NCBI RefSeq assembly: GCF_047496725.1
Contig: NC_132976.1
Span: 10,400,001 to 10,464,000 of the forward strand
DNA length: 64,000 bases
Direction: 5' to 3'
Source of the DNA: Anoplolepis gracilipes
Lineage: Eukaryota; Arthropoda; Insecta; Hymenoptera; Formicidae
The translations under genes were made by a program, and so were the position numbers. Below, piece by piece: positions 52,616 to 64,000 of this stretch. Below the pieces are notes generated by a model. It did not search any database. It was not told the origin of the DNA and worked only from the letters and a program-made list of their open reading frames with translations. The first letter of the stretch is position 1, and every line of letters starts with the position of its first letter.

Positions 52616-52870
52616 TCCTCTTCGCTTTGCGCGACTCCGCTCTTGGTCTCTTCTTCTCTCTTCCGACTGCCGTCCCCGTTGCGGCCCTCGCTCCCGCTTC
52701 TCGCCTGCCCCCTTCCTTGTCCTGCCATTGCCTCGCGACGCCCGGCGTCACCCCCTTCGGGCAACCAGCACACCCGAAAGCCGTGGAACACGACAGGCAG
52801 CTCTGCGATTATCTTTTGTCCGATCGTATGTCGCGCGTGTATGCGTGCGAGGGGTTGAGGCGGGGTTGAG

Positions 52871-53613
52871 GGAGACAGAGAAAGGACGTGTGAGAGGACA
52901 GCAATTTAGAAGCAATATAATAGAACAAAATGGAATAGAAATTGTTCTCTCGGAAGGGTTTTACAAAAGAAAAATAATCAAACGTGCGGTTCTAACATAA
53001 GGATATTTCCTCGGTTTATCTCGTTTTAACATATGACACTAATTCGCTGAAAAAGCGAGATGAAAAGTAACGCGATAATGAATTAAAAAATTCAAATAAA
53101 TTTCACGTCTATTTTTTAAATCTAGCGAGCAGAAGAAACGGCATTTTTCGAGATTTATTGATAGACGGCTTAGAGAATCCCCAATGATTAGCAATAATGA
53201 TAATAGATAAATCGTCTCGACGATCTCTTTTTCATACACTGCTGCACCCTTCTCGACGATTATGAGTATCCCTCGGTCTCGACGATACAGGACGATACTT
53301 TGTGATGCGTACATCGGACGGCGAACTGGAATTTTACGCGTTTCTACGGGGAGGGGAGCGACAGGCGAGATGCGATATCGAGAGCGGTTTCCACAGAGGA
53401 AAGCGCGCGTAGATCTCGCCGATATTCACAGGGTGAAAGGGCCTCTGTATGTGTGCGCGTTCGGTCGCTTTGTGTGCCGCGTCCGTCTGTGCCATGTTCC
53501 CGAGAACGCCCTTCGGCTAGGGCGAGGTTCCCGCTTTGTAACGTCGGTGATTTCGAATCGATCGCTCTGCTCCTTATATTTTATAGGAAATTTTTCGGAA
53601 ATAGCAACGGGAA

Positions 53614-53651
<38 letters not shown>

Positions 53652-54660
53652 AGAGATTGTGAATGAGATACGAAAATTATTGCTTGAACGTGAAATCGTA
53701 GATTGGCTAAACAATTTTTATTGACACATGGCTTGGTTTGTTATGTGTTGCGTAAATCATGTTATCAATATTTCGATAAAACATTTTAATTTTGTTATGT
53801 ATATGTGAGTATAGTAAATCAAGTTGCACGTTAATAAAAGTAAAGTTGCACGATGAGTTGTACAAGCTTCGTTTGTTATAACTAGAGCTTTTTCAAAATT
53901 CATATATAGTTATTTTATATAATAAAATTATAAAATAAAGCGTGTTTTCTTTTTTAGCAAGAATTTTCAACTCTGACTTTTTAAATATTTACTTGATAAT
54001 TTGCATAATATGCAGATAAGCGTTATATATACGGTCGCGTGGTGTAGGTTACAAAATAATCGTATTCTCTTAACGCTACTAGCGCAAAAAAACCAACATA
54101 ACTATACTTGTGAAATGTTCGAGAAATACAAAAGCAATTGCATCTCAGTTTTAGCAAATAATTATATGTATATAAATGTAGTGTATCTACACAGTTTACA
54201 TCAGAAAATAAGATACGCTCGCGAATCGAATATTTCCACATTATTCACGCAAAAACGAAGATAAATGCGAGATTAAGTATTAGAAATAGATATTGTTTTC
54301 CGAGATTGCACATATTTAGATTTTTAAACTTTTCCTAATTTAATTCTGAAATTAAATATGCAAAAAGACTGATAGTGAGTGCGATGAAATTTTCAAATTC
54401 ACGCAAACTATTAAATATCGAGTGACATTAAATTATTATTGTGAAAATTTCATATTTGGAAATAATCAATTTTAATTATGTGTGCGAACGGGGCATCATT
54501 CAATTTTTCCTTGGGGAAATGTTAACTGTGTGACTAGAATGACGCATATTTTGACTACGTAACAACCCGCATGTGTGTGATTGTATCATTTCATTGCTAC
54601 TGCGATAATTATAACTATAACGATTACGCGGCATATTTGCCACTTCTTACCTTAGTTTCT
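52871..54660. other. Non-coding stretch preceding the start-codon exon
   Basis: A moderately CpG-rich patch occupies 53.2-53.57 kb, followed by a short GA run (53621-53646) and A+T-rich DNA that runs into the polypyrimidine tract of the acceptor at 54675. Confidence 0.5.
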
Positions 54661-54675
54661 TCTTTTTTTTTCCAG
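54661..54675 (+). promoter_or_regulatory. Strong 3' splice site (polypyrimidine tract plus CAG)
   Basis: TTCTTTTTTTTTCCAG ends at 54675, and the pyrimidine-rich context extends upstream through CTTCTTACCTTAGTTTC. It is the clearest acceptor I noticed on the plus strand of the window. Confidence 0.6.
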
Positions 54676-54767
54676 GTGAAGTTGAGTGACGCTTGAAAAA
54701 TCAACGGTGCCATCGATCTTACTACATCATTCGGATATGACACGATGGGACTCGAGATAGAAAATAG
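54676..54767 (+). other. Internal exon carrying the translation start (92 nt)
   Basis: The exon runs from the acceptor at 54675 to an AG|GTATGT donor at 54768, both good matches to insect splice consensus. It begins GTGAAGTTGAGTGACGC and contains one start codon in strong context. Its length is typical of insect internal exons. It would be the second exon of a gene whose leader lies at least 54 kb to the left and whose remaining coding exons lie to the right of the visible part or beyond the window. Confidence 0.5.
54745..54767 (+). CDS. First coding segment of an unidentified protein (MGLEIEN...)
   Basis: ATG at 54745 has A at -3 and G at +4, a good initiation context. A TGA in the same frame about 50 bases upstream, inside the exon, means this ATG cannot be an internal Met of a longer frame. 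Seven codons, MGLEIEN, are read before the donor, leaving two bases (AG) of the eighth codon, so the next exon must continue in phase 2. An earlier ATG (54737) starts a frame that closes at TAG after seven codons. I do not recognise the N-terminus and find no convincing next coding exon in the remaining 9 kb. Confidence 0.45.
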
Positions 54768-57700
54768 GTATGTGCGAAAATAATTATATATCCTAAATTA
54801 TTTACATAAAAGCGACTTATCAAAGTACGAGTTTGCAGACAGGAATGCGATATATGCGAACATAATTAAACGTTGCGATTGCCATTCAGTCTGTTTTCCG
54901 ATAGAGGAAAAAGTAGAAGGATACAAATAAAACGTGATTCCTTCAACGGATAATTAAAATGACACGTAAAATGCGATTATTACCGTGTAAAGTAATCGTA
55001 ATCCCACAGAAATATGATTCGTTTAAATAACGCGAGTTTTTAACAAACAACATAAATGATAAATAAAATAAAATTACCATCGTGTATACTTGCATCGTCA
55101 GATTACGTTACTTTATGTATGATATTTTTCTGTGCAAGGGCAGAGTTTGACCGTTTTAAAATCTTCATACCAATTTTTTTCGTGAGGTAGCTACGCGAGG
55201 CTTTTTATTATCCTCGTTCTTCTTTGCGTTTTATCCTGCACGTGGCAGACTAGATTCCGGAATTTTGTGGATTTGGGGAGAAGGGGAGGGTTATACGCGG
55301 CGGACACGTTATCGGCAGTGGCTTTCGAGCCGACGGTGTATTCAATCGAATCGGAACTGTATAGTTCCTATAGCGCTGTTTTATTCCGACAACGAGGGTA
55401 ATTCGAAAGTAATGAAAATTGATAGCGTCTTTAGCATGTTTAATATTCACACACACATAAATACATACGTGACACGATATGACTTTATTTATATTAAATT
55501 TCTACAATCTCTCAAATGACATAAATCGGGAAAAATTTGAACAAAATGTTTTCGATTGCGTGCGGTGGAACTTCAAATTGAATAATTCAGTGATAATTGC
55601 TACCTTATCGTTTATTACATTTAATTAATTTTAACGAACAGAAATTATCGCGTCGGATTTTGATTATGATTATATTCCAGTTAATGGAAATCATTAAAAT
55701 TTGCGATATACTATCGATTACTTATCCAAATGGAATTAAGTTTTGATCGCATTGCGAAAATGCCGAATCTTTTGGATTCACAATCAAGCAATATCCGGTA
55801 AAACTCGCTTGTGTTATCGATACAACGGGTTTTTGGACGATACCATGGATATTGAAGTATCGTTGTAGTGTTTTTTTTATGAAACAAGTGGTATTCGGCG
55901 TGACGTAAAAATTCACATCACAATGGTAGGTATAGGCAAATTTCATCTGACGCGCGTATCGAAAGTGTGATTCGTTCGATTCATGTGACAAACATTTGCT
56001 TGCAAACATTAGTATACAAATTAAATGTTATTGTTCACTATGAGAGAGACAGAGCTCGCTTAGCTTCATTAAAATAATTTAAATAGAATGTCTTGAAAAC
56101 CACCCTACAATCTTTTAAGGCATCACTCTGTTAAGACATCAATAATCGAGTTATAATTATAAACGATTGACAAAAAAAAAAAAAAAAAAAGATTTTTCAC
56201 AAACTTTGTGAACTTAAAAGATTAACACAATTACATTCTTCAGTTAATTATAGATGGGAAGTTTACTTTAATAAAATTTTAATTTAAGACTTATTTACAA
56301 AGATATATGATGGCAAAACTTGGAAGTTTGCAAGAAATGGTGATCTTCCTCATTTTTGTTGAGGAAAAAATGTCTCCAAAGTAGGCAAAGAATTCGCTCT
56401 TAAAAATTTGTACGGTGGTTTTAAGATACCCTATATGTATAATGTGATAAATTTAAAAACCTAAATTATTTATATTTTCTCTTGCCTTTCCGTATTTTCC
56501 AGATATTTTATTATTTTATAAATTTAAAATAAGAAAAAAACCGAATATAACACGATTAATTTTACAAGATATTTTAAAAAAGAAAATAGATTATAATTAT
56601 AAAATTAAAAGTATTTTATTATTAAATTGATTTCATAATTATATGTAAATTGAAAATAACTCCTGTTACATATATACGATTATCTTGTAATTAGAAATAT
56701 ATATTCAGAAGAAAGAGATAATAGTAATTTACTTTAGATTCAAACGCAATATTATGCTTGTATAATCCACAAGATGCAATTGTATATTGTATATTGTGTA
56801 TATATATCAATTTAAAAAAATTAAAATTTTCTCGTGAGATAGACAGAGTTTTATATTTGACATATGGTGGCTCAAATGTACCTGAAATGCACAGTAAAGT
56901 TTTTGACGAAAAAGCTATTTCTAAAAACTACGTGGTTGATAGAACATGTTTTCGCAAACAGACCGCTTCCGCGTATTTCTATATCTCGGTCATATGCATC
57001 AATGCGTGTGAGATGCAATTTGACCATTTCAAAAATAACTAACGTGGAGCATGTAATATTAAAACTTTGAATTTTTTTTATTCGTTTCCATCCGTAAATA
57101 GCATTGGTATACCCTAAAATAATACACGAAAACGCTCGAGTTTTAATTATTTGTTAGTAAAAACACTCATCGGATACATAAAGCATTGTTTAGACTCACG
57201 CAACTGTCAGTTGCTTATAATCTTCCTTTCGACCGTACAAATTTCTCGGAAATTAGTATTTTAATTATCTTATCGACTCTCTCTCTCTCTCTCCTCTATA
57301 AATTCGCAGTTTTCGATAATAAAATTAACGTGACTCTCTCTCTCTCTCTCGTCAAAGAGACACTTTGCACAGGCACACGGTGAACTTCGGGCGCGAATCG
57401 AATAAATCGTCGACGATGACGTCAACGGACAATTCCGTCTCTTACCGCATGCACGCATAGATACGTGGCTGTTGATTGCAGCGGCGCATGCACGGCACCT
57501 TGCGCGGCGGTGGCGGCCGTGCTATGAGAACTCGTCGTCGGAATGAGTCAACGCCGGCACGTTTCCTCGACGATGATCGAAGCCACCCACGTTTTCTACT
57601 CGTGCCCGGCAGTTTTCTTGCCGCGGCGCGGCGCAGCGCGGCGCGGTCAAATCGCATATTACAAAACGCGATATGTAGGCCGCGCCATTGCGTTGCGGTA

Positions 57701-59003
57701 TCCACAAGGTAACGTCATTCCGCCTGGATGTGACTATTTGATGCAAATATTTTCTCACGTGGACGCGATGATCTCGCACATTTTCGTCGTTCAATCTCGA
57801 CGCGTTCTAAGAATACCTCAAGTGCTGATACATGGAGATGTTGGAATCGTTGCGTCGAAGAATAGCGGGGCATAAGTCATTTTCTCATTTCGAGAAACTT
57901 ATGGTGCGAGAGGAATTTATAATGCAAAAGCCAGAACTTTATTTTGTACGGTACGGTGTTTAACTTTTTGATCATCTGTAAAGAGAAAAATAAATACAAA
58001 TCCAACTTTTATCAAAAGTTTGACTTATATTTATTTTTCTCTTATTTAACTTTTTGTGTCTTTAATTCTTTTTCTTTTTTTCCCCTTCCTCTTCCTCTCT
58101 TTTTCTCTCTCTCTCTCTCTCTCTTCTTCTTCTCGGTATCGAATTTGATTAATCCTCATTTGCATCATGTTTTCCTTTTGCTCAAACATTTCAGCAACAT
58201 ACACATTTTGTCTTTTTATAGTGTATGTTAAAGCAAATTTGCTGGGTTAGTGATGAAAACAAGAAAGATAAATTATGTTTTTTAATTTCTTTCTATTACT
58301 TTAGACATCGATATTGTCACGCATCAATGTAAAAAAAAAAAACTGATTCGAGAGATATTATTAATGCGTCGATACGAGCTATGCTTCGCTTATCTTATCC
58401 TTTACGATTACTTTAGGATCGATAGCTTTGTTCTTTCGACAATCATTCGAGACAATATCGCATAACAATGGCATGACACGCCATTAATTTAAGAGAACGA
58501 TGAAATTCTTGCCGTTAGAAGGATCATGTCACACAGCGCGGGCGAGAATAGATATATCTCGATAATAGAACGATACAGCACACGCGCGTGCTTCGCTGCC
58601 GCTGGACACGTTTGATTTACAACCCGCGTTCTGCGTCGCGTTATTTATTCGGCATCTATGCAAATTTTATTGTTCTTGCTCTTTGTTCGGTCAGCGCACT
58701 CGCTCGGAATCTCTCTCTCTCTCTCTCTGCTTCTCGCATCGGTGAATGGTTTTTAAAATTCGCGTCTCGTGCGTATCACTATATTCTCATCGATTCGACG
58801 CGAACGGAATGCATCATCGATTTGGATTTGTTTTTCAGAATATCTAGAATAAAGTTTATACTATATTGGGCACGGTGACTTGCAAGAACTCTCAAACGAT
58901 ACACAAATATCAACAAGATTTGGAGGGTACAGTTTTAGCAACGTGACGTTTTATTCATTTATGTCTTGGATGTGTAAAATTAATTATTACGGCATTATTA
59001 CAC

Positions 59004-59466
59004 CGGATATCTACTTTCTGCAAAAATATGGAAAACATGGACTTTTCAGAGATTTCTTTTGTATCTAAAAAAATCAAAGAAGTCTCATGGAATTTTACTG
59101 AGATTCGAGAAATTTTTTCGAAAATTATCTTTTTGATAACTTTACTCTGGTATTGTAAACAATACGAAATCTTATTTAAAGCTAATAGAACTATTTAAAT
59201 ACGACAAGCGTCTCATTTTGTACTTATACGTTTGGCGTCTTGGACAACTTAATTCATTTAATAAGTATTCTAATAATTTTTATACTTAAACTTTCGCTAA
59301 AATTAAAAGTGATTGCGGAATAATATAACATCTCATTAAGTAGAAATTTTTTTTAGAGAAAGTTGTATTAAAAATTTTGAAAATATTCTGTTTACTTGCA
59401 ATTTTGAACAGAAATACGTGAAAAATCAGGGAATTTTTTTACAAGATTTGAATAGACACCTTGTAT
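59004..59466 (+). mobile_element. Dispersed repeat family 2, copy 2
   Basis: It shares with the copy at 9558 the right-end block (ATTTTGAACA...TTTTACAAGATTTG, then an ATAGACACC-like terminus) and parts of the left end (CTTTCTGCAAAAATATGGAA against TTCTTTTGAAAATCATGGAA). The complement of its right end, GGTGTCTATTCAAATC, is a near match to the left end of copy 1, supporting inverted termini. The left boundary is approximate. The interior is A+T-rich, about 100 bases longer than in copy 1, and non-coding. Confidence 0.45.
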
Positions 59467-60059
59467 TAAAAGAAGAAAGTCTGGATTTTGCGAGCGGATT
59501 AAACTGATCGTGCGTGGTATTCTTTCTCTGGTGCTTTTCTATAATAGGATTCTAAAAAGTTTACTTAAGACAATTTGCGCGCACTAGGAGGATGAAATAC
59601 GTGTTTTTCTCCAGTTAATTGTCCCATTCCATTCTCTTTCTCTAATTGAGAAAAATGTAGTAGTAAGTTCAACCGATTAAAACGAATATGCTTCTACATC
59701 TGTTGTGTATGCGGAATAACATTAACTTTTAACTACAATCGCGAAATCCAGTCGAAGCACGTACCGGTTATCGAAATGTATAATACAGAAATATTAAACT
59801 TTCATTATATATATGCGTTTATAATGAAACGATAAAGTTCGCTTTCGCGCCGCTTAATTCAATGTTAATCAAAATTTTGTTTTTTTTATTACGTGAAAAG
59901 TCCATAAACGGATAATTTATGTCGTTGATTATATCCTGCACGGATCTCAAAGCCGTAGTGACAATATTCTGTAACGCATTACACATCTTACATCATAAAA
60001 CATTCGCGCGCCTTTTTCGTCGTAGCTGCAACTTTATGAACTAATTATAGATCTATAAT

Positions 60060-60404
60060 TTATATCGCGATGATTAATTTACGAGTCGCGCGAGAGAGAA
60101 AGAAAGATAATATTAGATAAATCTTTCGTAATATCGTAAAAGCGCTGCACTTCACGTCACACGGAACACGTATGTAACACGAATGCAAAGAAAATTTTAC
60201 AGCATAGGTTAGTGGTGTGAGATTATACTTGTGTCCGACTATACTATAGTGAGATAGTGTGCACAGAAATTTGGGCCATAAAGGGTTAATTGCTGACACG
60301 CGCCGCGCGTATGGTGCATTTACCACGTGCCACCGCGTGGCGATGCATTCTCCGCAACATCCAACGTTAATTCCCTTCGTATCGAAGGTGGACAAGTACT
60401 CCAT
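60060..60404 (-). CDS. Unsupported minus-strand ORF of 114 codons (MEYLSTF...)
   Basis: ATG on the minus strand at 60404 is in good context (A at -3, G at +4) and opens 114 codons. The first third (MEYLSTFDTKGINVGCCGEC...) has fairly GC-rich third positions, while the tail is Ile/Leu/Ser-rich. No family, signal peptide or clear promoter is recognised. CCACGTG and CCGCGTGG words lie inside it. It is more likely chance than a gene. Confidence 0.12.
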   Translation of the reverse strand: MEYLSTFDTKGINVGCCGECIATRWHVVNAPYARRVSAINPLWPKFLCTLSHYSIVGHKYNLTPLTYAVKFSLHSCYIRVPCDVKCSAFTILRKIYLILSFFLSRATRKLIIAI

Positions 60405-62239
60405 AATGATGGGATGAATTGAGTTTGAAGTTTCTCAATCGGGAGTAATTCTCGCGCATCGACTCTCTGTTACGATCTTCTCTTTCAAAACGATGAAATT
60501 GGATATTTGGTAGCCAGGAAGAATGTAACAAATTAAACTGATAATATTCTTTTACTGATATAATATTTTTAAACTGATATATTATTTTTTTTTATGAGGA
60601 AATTATTTTTATTTTAGTAATTTGCATTTTTTAATCATAGAATTTAATCGTGTTTAATAAATGATTAATATAAGTATATAATATGTTGAGAAGCTAGTTT
60701 TTGAATGCTATTTATTTTGATTTTGATTTGATTTAATTTTAATTTGTGTAATTAATCTTTGGTAAATTTGCGGTACAAATTGGGAAAAATTTGGAAAAAT
60801 AGATTTATAGTGACTATAATTGAAAGAACGGAAAACAAATACGGAAAGCAAATGTCAATTAAGATTTATTATTGGAAATCTTATATTTTTATACTTTTAA
60901 ATCGATAATTCTGTACATAGAAATTCTATATATAAAGAATTATCGACTTTTAACTACTGTTTTTGATATTTTAAATGACATTTTGAAAATTTAATCTAAA
61001 TCTTTATCTTCAATTATTAATAAATGTTTATGGCATACATTTTTAAATATCTTTGTGATTAACTGTAAACGTACAGGCTTATTACTTTCATTTTTAATTC
61101 CACACGTTATACATTTTTTACCACTTTTGAAAAAAAAACAAGAAAAATGCTTCTCATCTTTTTAAATTTTAGTATTTATTATTTCTTTTTATTATAACAC
61201 ATACATATACATACATAAATAAAACTATATTTGATTCGTAAATATTTGATGAAAAACATAATATAAAATCGAAGAGACTTAATTTGTATTAATTGTTTCT
61301 ATTTTCTTTTTAACTCATTGAACGCCATAAGAATTCTCGAATCTGTGCAAATGATAAATAAGATGATAAATGATATCGCATTAACAATGTCTTGTTAAAA
61401 TGCATATAACAGAACGGTTAGTTCCGCCCGATTGAACGTTGGATAGTATTGAATCGCTTAATCTCGTTCGAGTACTTCATCGATTTACTCGAAGCACCCG
61501 AGTAGTCAACTCCGACCGCAAACCTTGGCTGCATCCAGCATTAATGTCATTTATCTATTATGGCATCAATAACTCAATTTTATTTGAATATCGATTGCAT
61601 TCACGCGCATAATAAATTTTTTAAAAAACGCCAATTAAACAAGAGTTGTTCTCTTACATTTTTCTATGTTTTTATTCGAAAATTAAAATTTACGAACAAA
61701 TAGATTTTTATTAAAGTATAATGTTATATACTTTAATAACGTTTTTAGATTTGTGTACACAAATGATAATTATCTTCTTTGAATGAAAAAAAAATTATCT
61801 TAGGATTTTTTTTTTTTTATAATTTATTTAACTATCACGTTTTTTTGTATGTCACGTATAATTTTATTATTTCCATGAAATTAAAGTAAGCCACGATATT
61901 TGTAGTCATGAAACAGACAATTCTCTTTTTAAATTCACCGTATATTGTGCCATTTAAAGTTCCTTTTTTAGACACTATTTCCGTTAAAGTGCTTCACGCA
62001 ACGTTAATTTCGTTTACGCGTTTTAGACGATTGCTTAAAAATTCACAAGATTTCCTCGCACGAGGATTTAAAAGCAGGGATCAAAAAACCAATATAATTC
62101 TGATTAACTCGCATAAAAGAAATTTCGATGTCATCTCGCGATAATGAATTCGCGGTGCGATTAGCATAGGAGAATCTATGTTTTCGAATCTATTCTTAAT
62201 CGAAATTATATCAGTTTCTGATCTGAATTGACGAGCAAC

Positions 62240-62742
62240 GAAATTTCGATTATTCGCGCACACGCTCGAATGATTCGACACGATTCTGGTTCGACTTGGA
62301 CTGGGTCGGACGTAGCGAGCGAGAGGCGCGTTCGTCACCGTCTCCGGCGGAAATTATGCCAGAGCTCTCGGTTTTCTTCTCTCGCGACGTTTCTTAGTGT
62401 AAACGAACGTCGAGGTAACGCCGGGCTTGGTTCGTCGTTACCGCCGCCGTCCATGGCAGTGTGGCGGAACACGCCCCCCAGGAACTGCGTTTCTCGTGGG
62501 CGACGGCCTGAAATATCGAGCGCCTTGCCCACGTACACACGCGAAAACGATGGTACCCGGACGACGGTCGAGAAAGAGCATGAGCGTGCGGCGAGAGGGA
62601 CGAGAAGGAGGAAGAGGAGGAGGAGGAGGCAAAAAGAGCGAGCGAGAGAGCGCGAGAGGTCGGGATAGTTAGAGACGAAAGAGGAGAAGAAGGGAGGATA
62701 CCGGTGTGAGAAGAGCAAAGGGAAAGAGGTAGAGGAAGTGAG
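62240..62742 (+). other. GC-rich island ending at a GAG|GTAAGG donor, candidate alternative first exon
   Basis: This CpG-rich segment with a purine-rich right half ends at a good donor-like site (GTGAG before GTAAGG at 62743). No ATG frame stays open across the donor, so it would be a leader. The 146-codon plus frame and the 127-codon minus frame overlap and are Arg-rich, as expected from the GAG/CGG-rich sequence. It lies downstream of the MGLEIEN exon, so a transcript starting here would have a different N-terminus. Confidence 0.22.
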
Positions 62743-63210
62743 GTAAGGGGAAAGAACGATCGAGAGGGGTTTCGAGGGATAATTTTCTACCTTCCCGGTC
62801 CGTGTGGCTGGTTGCGCGTAGTAAACGAATTCTGGATTCGACCGTGTCGAGCAGAGCGGAGCAAAGCGCTATATGTAGGGCTTTAAGCGATCTGGAAACG
62901 ACGTGTTTAGTTTCGCGTTGCACGTGCGAACATATTAACCATTAATCTTTAACACGAGCGTTGCATGAATTTCGATTATTTATAACTTTGGTGTCGAATT
63001 AAAAATTATACCGTACGGTAAAGGCAGTGATTGATAAACATGTTTACTATGGCGTTTAATGTTCTCTGTCAGTGGTGACACGTGTAACTGTGTCATTAAT
63101 TGTCATTAAAAATATTTTATACATCTTAATGTAACACGATAAAGTTTATCAGAACAAGACACGTCAGAGTATCGTTAATCTTGATGGATATCCGATTATA
63201 TCTACCTTTC

Positions 63211-63238
63211 AAAAAAAAAAAAAAAAAAAAAAAAAAAA
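63211..63238. repeat. A28 homopolymer
   Basis: This is an uninterrupted A run with no AATAAA at the expected upstream distance. Confidence 0.95.
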
Positions 63239-63896
63239 TAGAAGAAAGTTTTACGCATTTTGCATAGCATAAATAGTTGAATGCGCATAAGTTTATTTCT
63301 CTTATCGTACAAAAAATTTACATACATATTATACCACGTACTTGGTTTCTTCGCTCGTCCTTGCTAGTCTATTGTTCTTCTCATTCTTTTAAGGATGAGA
63401 CACATTTAAACACAGCTTTTGGTCTGCCTGTATAAGTACAATACATATAAGGAAGCAAAATCACGCTTCTATGAGATACTTTTGAATGCTGATCAAAATG
63501 TTTGTGTTTAACCTTGGCTTACTCTTTTCTCTCGATTTCTTTTTACATTTACAAAGATTACGCGCAGCTATATTTCTTTTATCTCATATTCTGTATAATA
63601 ATAGAAAAGAAAAAAAGTTTTCTCCACATATAGAGACAAAACTTAACAGTAATTTTTAGATGAGGAGTATCGTCTTCTTGCCTGCATTTATCGAGATTTT
63701 TTTTCCTTTATCTTGCCAAATGTTATTTATATCCTAATTATTTTTATTGTATTTTTTTCTTTTGCTTTTCTCTTTTAATTATTCTTAAAAATTAAATTAT
63801 TATTTTACTATTATTTTTGTCAACTTTTTTTTACATTAAATCTATCGCGACATCTTGTTTAGAACCAAAGCAAATTAAATACTGCTGTTATAATTT

Positions 63897-63897
<1 letters not shown>

Positions 63898-63930
<33 letters not shown>
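63898..63930. repeat. (GA)n microsatellite
   Basis: About 16 GA units. Confidence 0.95.
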
Positions 63931-63933
<3 letters not shown>

Positions 63934-64000
63934 AGTTTAGAAAAAGAAAAAGAATTACGTGCTATGTATAAATATGTGAACGTGTACATGCCGAAAGGAT

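Larger units (their letters stand above)
51310..52870. other. Largest GC-rich low-complexity island, with a purine-to-pyrimidine switch
   Basis: This is the largest such island in the window. The plus strand is purine-rich from about 51.66 to 52.16 kb and pyrimidine-rich from about 52.18 to 52.72 kb. Frames of up to 319 codons are open, but they translate repeats (Arg/Glu/Gly-rich then Pro/Ser/Leu-rich) and several are open on both strands at once. It contains GA, GCGA, GGGAA, CTGC and GACC tracts. It could be an intronic regulatory region or alternative promoter about 2 kb upstream of the start-codon exon. Confidence 0.45.
803..54675 (+). other. Putative giant first intron (about 53.9 kb)
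   Basis: It is bounded by the GTGAGT donor at 803 and an acceptor preceded by a pyrimidine tract ending TTCTTTTTTTTTCCAG at 54675. Between them I find no convincing plus-strand coding exon, only A+T-rich DNA, simple repeats, small transposon remnants and GC-rich islands. Long 5' introns that carry enhancers and alternative promoters are common in insect developmental and neuronal genes. The pairing of these two particular sites is inference: other first exons may lie inside the interval or left of the window. Confidence 0.35.
54768..62230 (+). other. A+T-rich DNA following the start-codon exon, probably intron 2
   Basis: It is mostly A+T-rich with CT runs (57280-57293, 57334-57350, 58100-58122), an A18 run (56173-56190) and a CpG-rich patch at 57.47-57.88 kb open on both strands. 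Acceptor-like sites at 58838 and 59614 do not extend the MGLEIEN frame convincingly; the second gives an immediate stop. Confidence 0.4.
62930..64000. other. A+T-rich non-coding stretch to the window edge
   Basis: It contains an A28 run (63211-63238) and a GA run (63898-63930). No gene is seen. Confidence 0.6.

Noticed and set aside
51899..52858. 319-codon plus-strand ORF, the longest in the window
   Set aside because: It translates purine repeats (Arg/Glu/Gly) and then pyrimidine repeats (Pro/Ser/Leu). Alternative frames on both strands are open over the same DNA, so it reflects low stop density in GC-rich simple sequence.
58839..58873. Short possible exon after TTTGTTTTTCAG
   Set aside because: It would be a 35-nt exon with a weak GTGACT donor and an uninformative peptide, so too little support.
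59615..59662. 48-nt possible exon between TTTTTCTCCAG and GTAAGT
   Set aside because: Joined to the MGLEIEN exon in the required phase it gives AGT TAA, an immediate stop.
62454..62470. TGGCAGTGTGG resembling the start of an insect microRNA (miR-34)
   Set aside because: Only about eleven bases match, and the flanks do not form the expected hairpin or continue the mature sequence.
1..64000. CRISPR arrays, rRNA genes and autonomous transposon ORFs
   Set aside because: I saw no regularly spaced repeats with unique spacers, no rRNA-like sequence, and no transposase or reverse transcriptase motifs. The tandem arrays present are simple microsatellites.

Overview
The window looks like non-coding DNA from a eukaryote, most probably an insect and plausibly a hymenopteran such as an ant. 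The background is A+T-rich, CpG is not depleted (strings such as CGCGACGCGACG are common), dinucleotide microsatellites (GA/CT, TA, CA/TG) are very abundant, splice-site-like sequences occur, and there is no dense reading-frame organisation. I recognise no complete protein-coding gene, rRNA, tRNA or CRISPR array. The organism call is inference from composition only.

The best-supported gene structure is on the plus strand. A GC-rich segment at the left edge has a TATA-like box (288), an initiator-like TCAG (about 315), two short upstream ORFs, a degenerate GACGN pentamer array and a GTGAGT splice donor at 803. About 53.9 kb later a strong polypyrimidine tract and AG acceptor open a 92-nt exon (54676-54767). 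This exon carries an in-frame stop, then ATG in good start context for seven codons (MGLEIEN), then an AG|GTATGT donor. The simplest reading is that most of the window is the giant first intron of one plus-strand gene whose coding body lies to the right of the window. I cannot name the gene.

Inside this putative intron, A+T-rich DNA alternates with GC-rich low-complexity islands (about 8.7-9.4, 12.2-12.6, 13.0-13.5, 19.7-21.1, 22.1-23.4, 28.6-30.5, 39.8-40.5, 51.3-52.9 kb). Another island lies downstream of the exon at 62.2-62.9 kb. Several islands end near donor-like sites (22488, 40300, 62743), so alternative first exons or intronic enhancers are possible. Several islands also share a switch from a purine-rich to a pyrimidine-rich strand. 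Mobile DNA is limited: three copies of a roughly 265-bp piggyBac-type MITE (16.6, 27.8, 30.6 kb), two copies of a second dispersed repeat with degenerate inverted ends (9.6 and 59.0 kb), and a fold-back element with 38-bp perfect arms (34.6 kb). Two minus-strand segments (about 26.3 and 6.3 kb) look like isolated exons ending in donors but are unproven.
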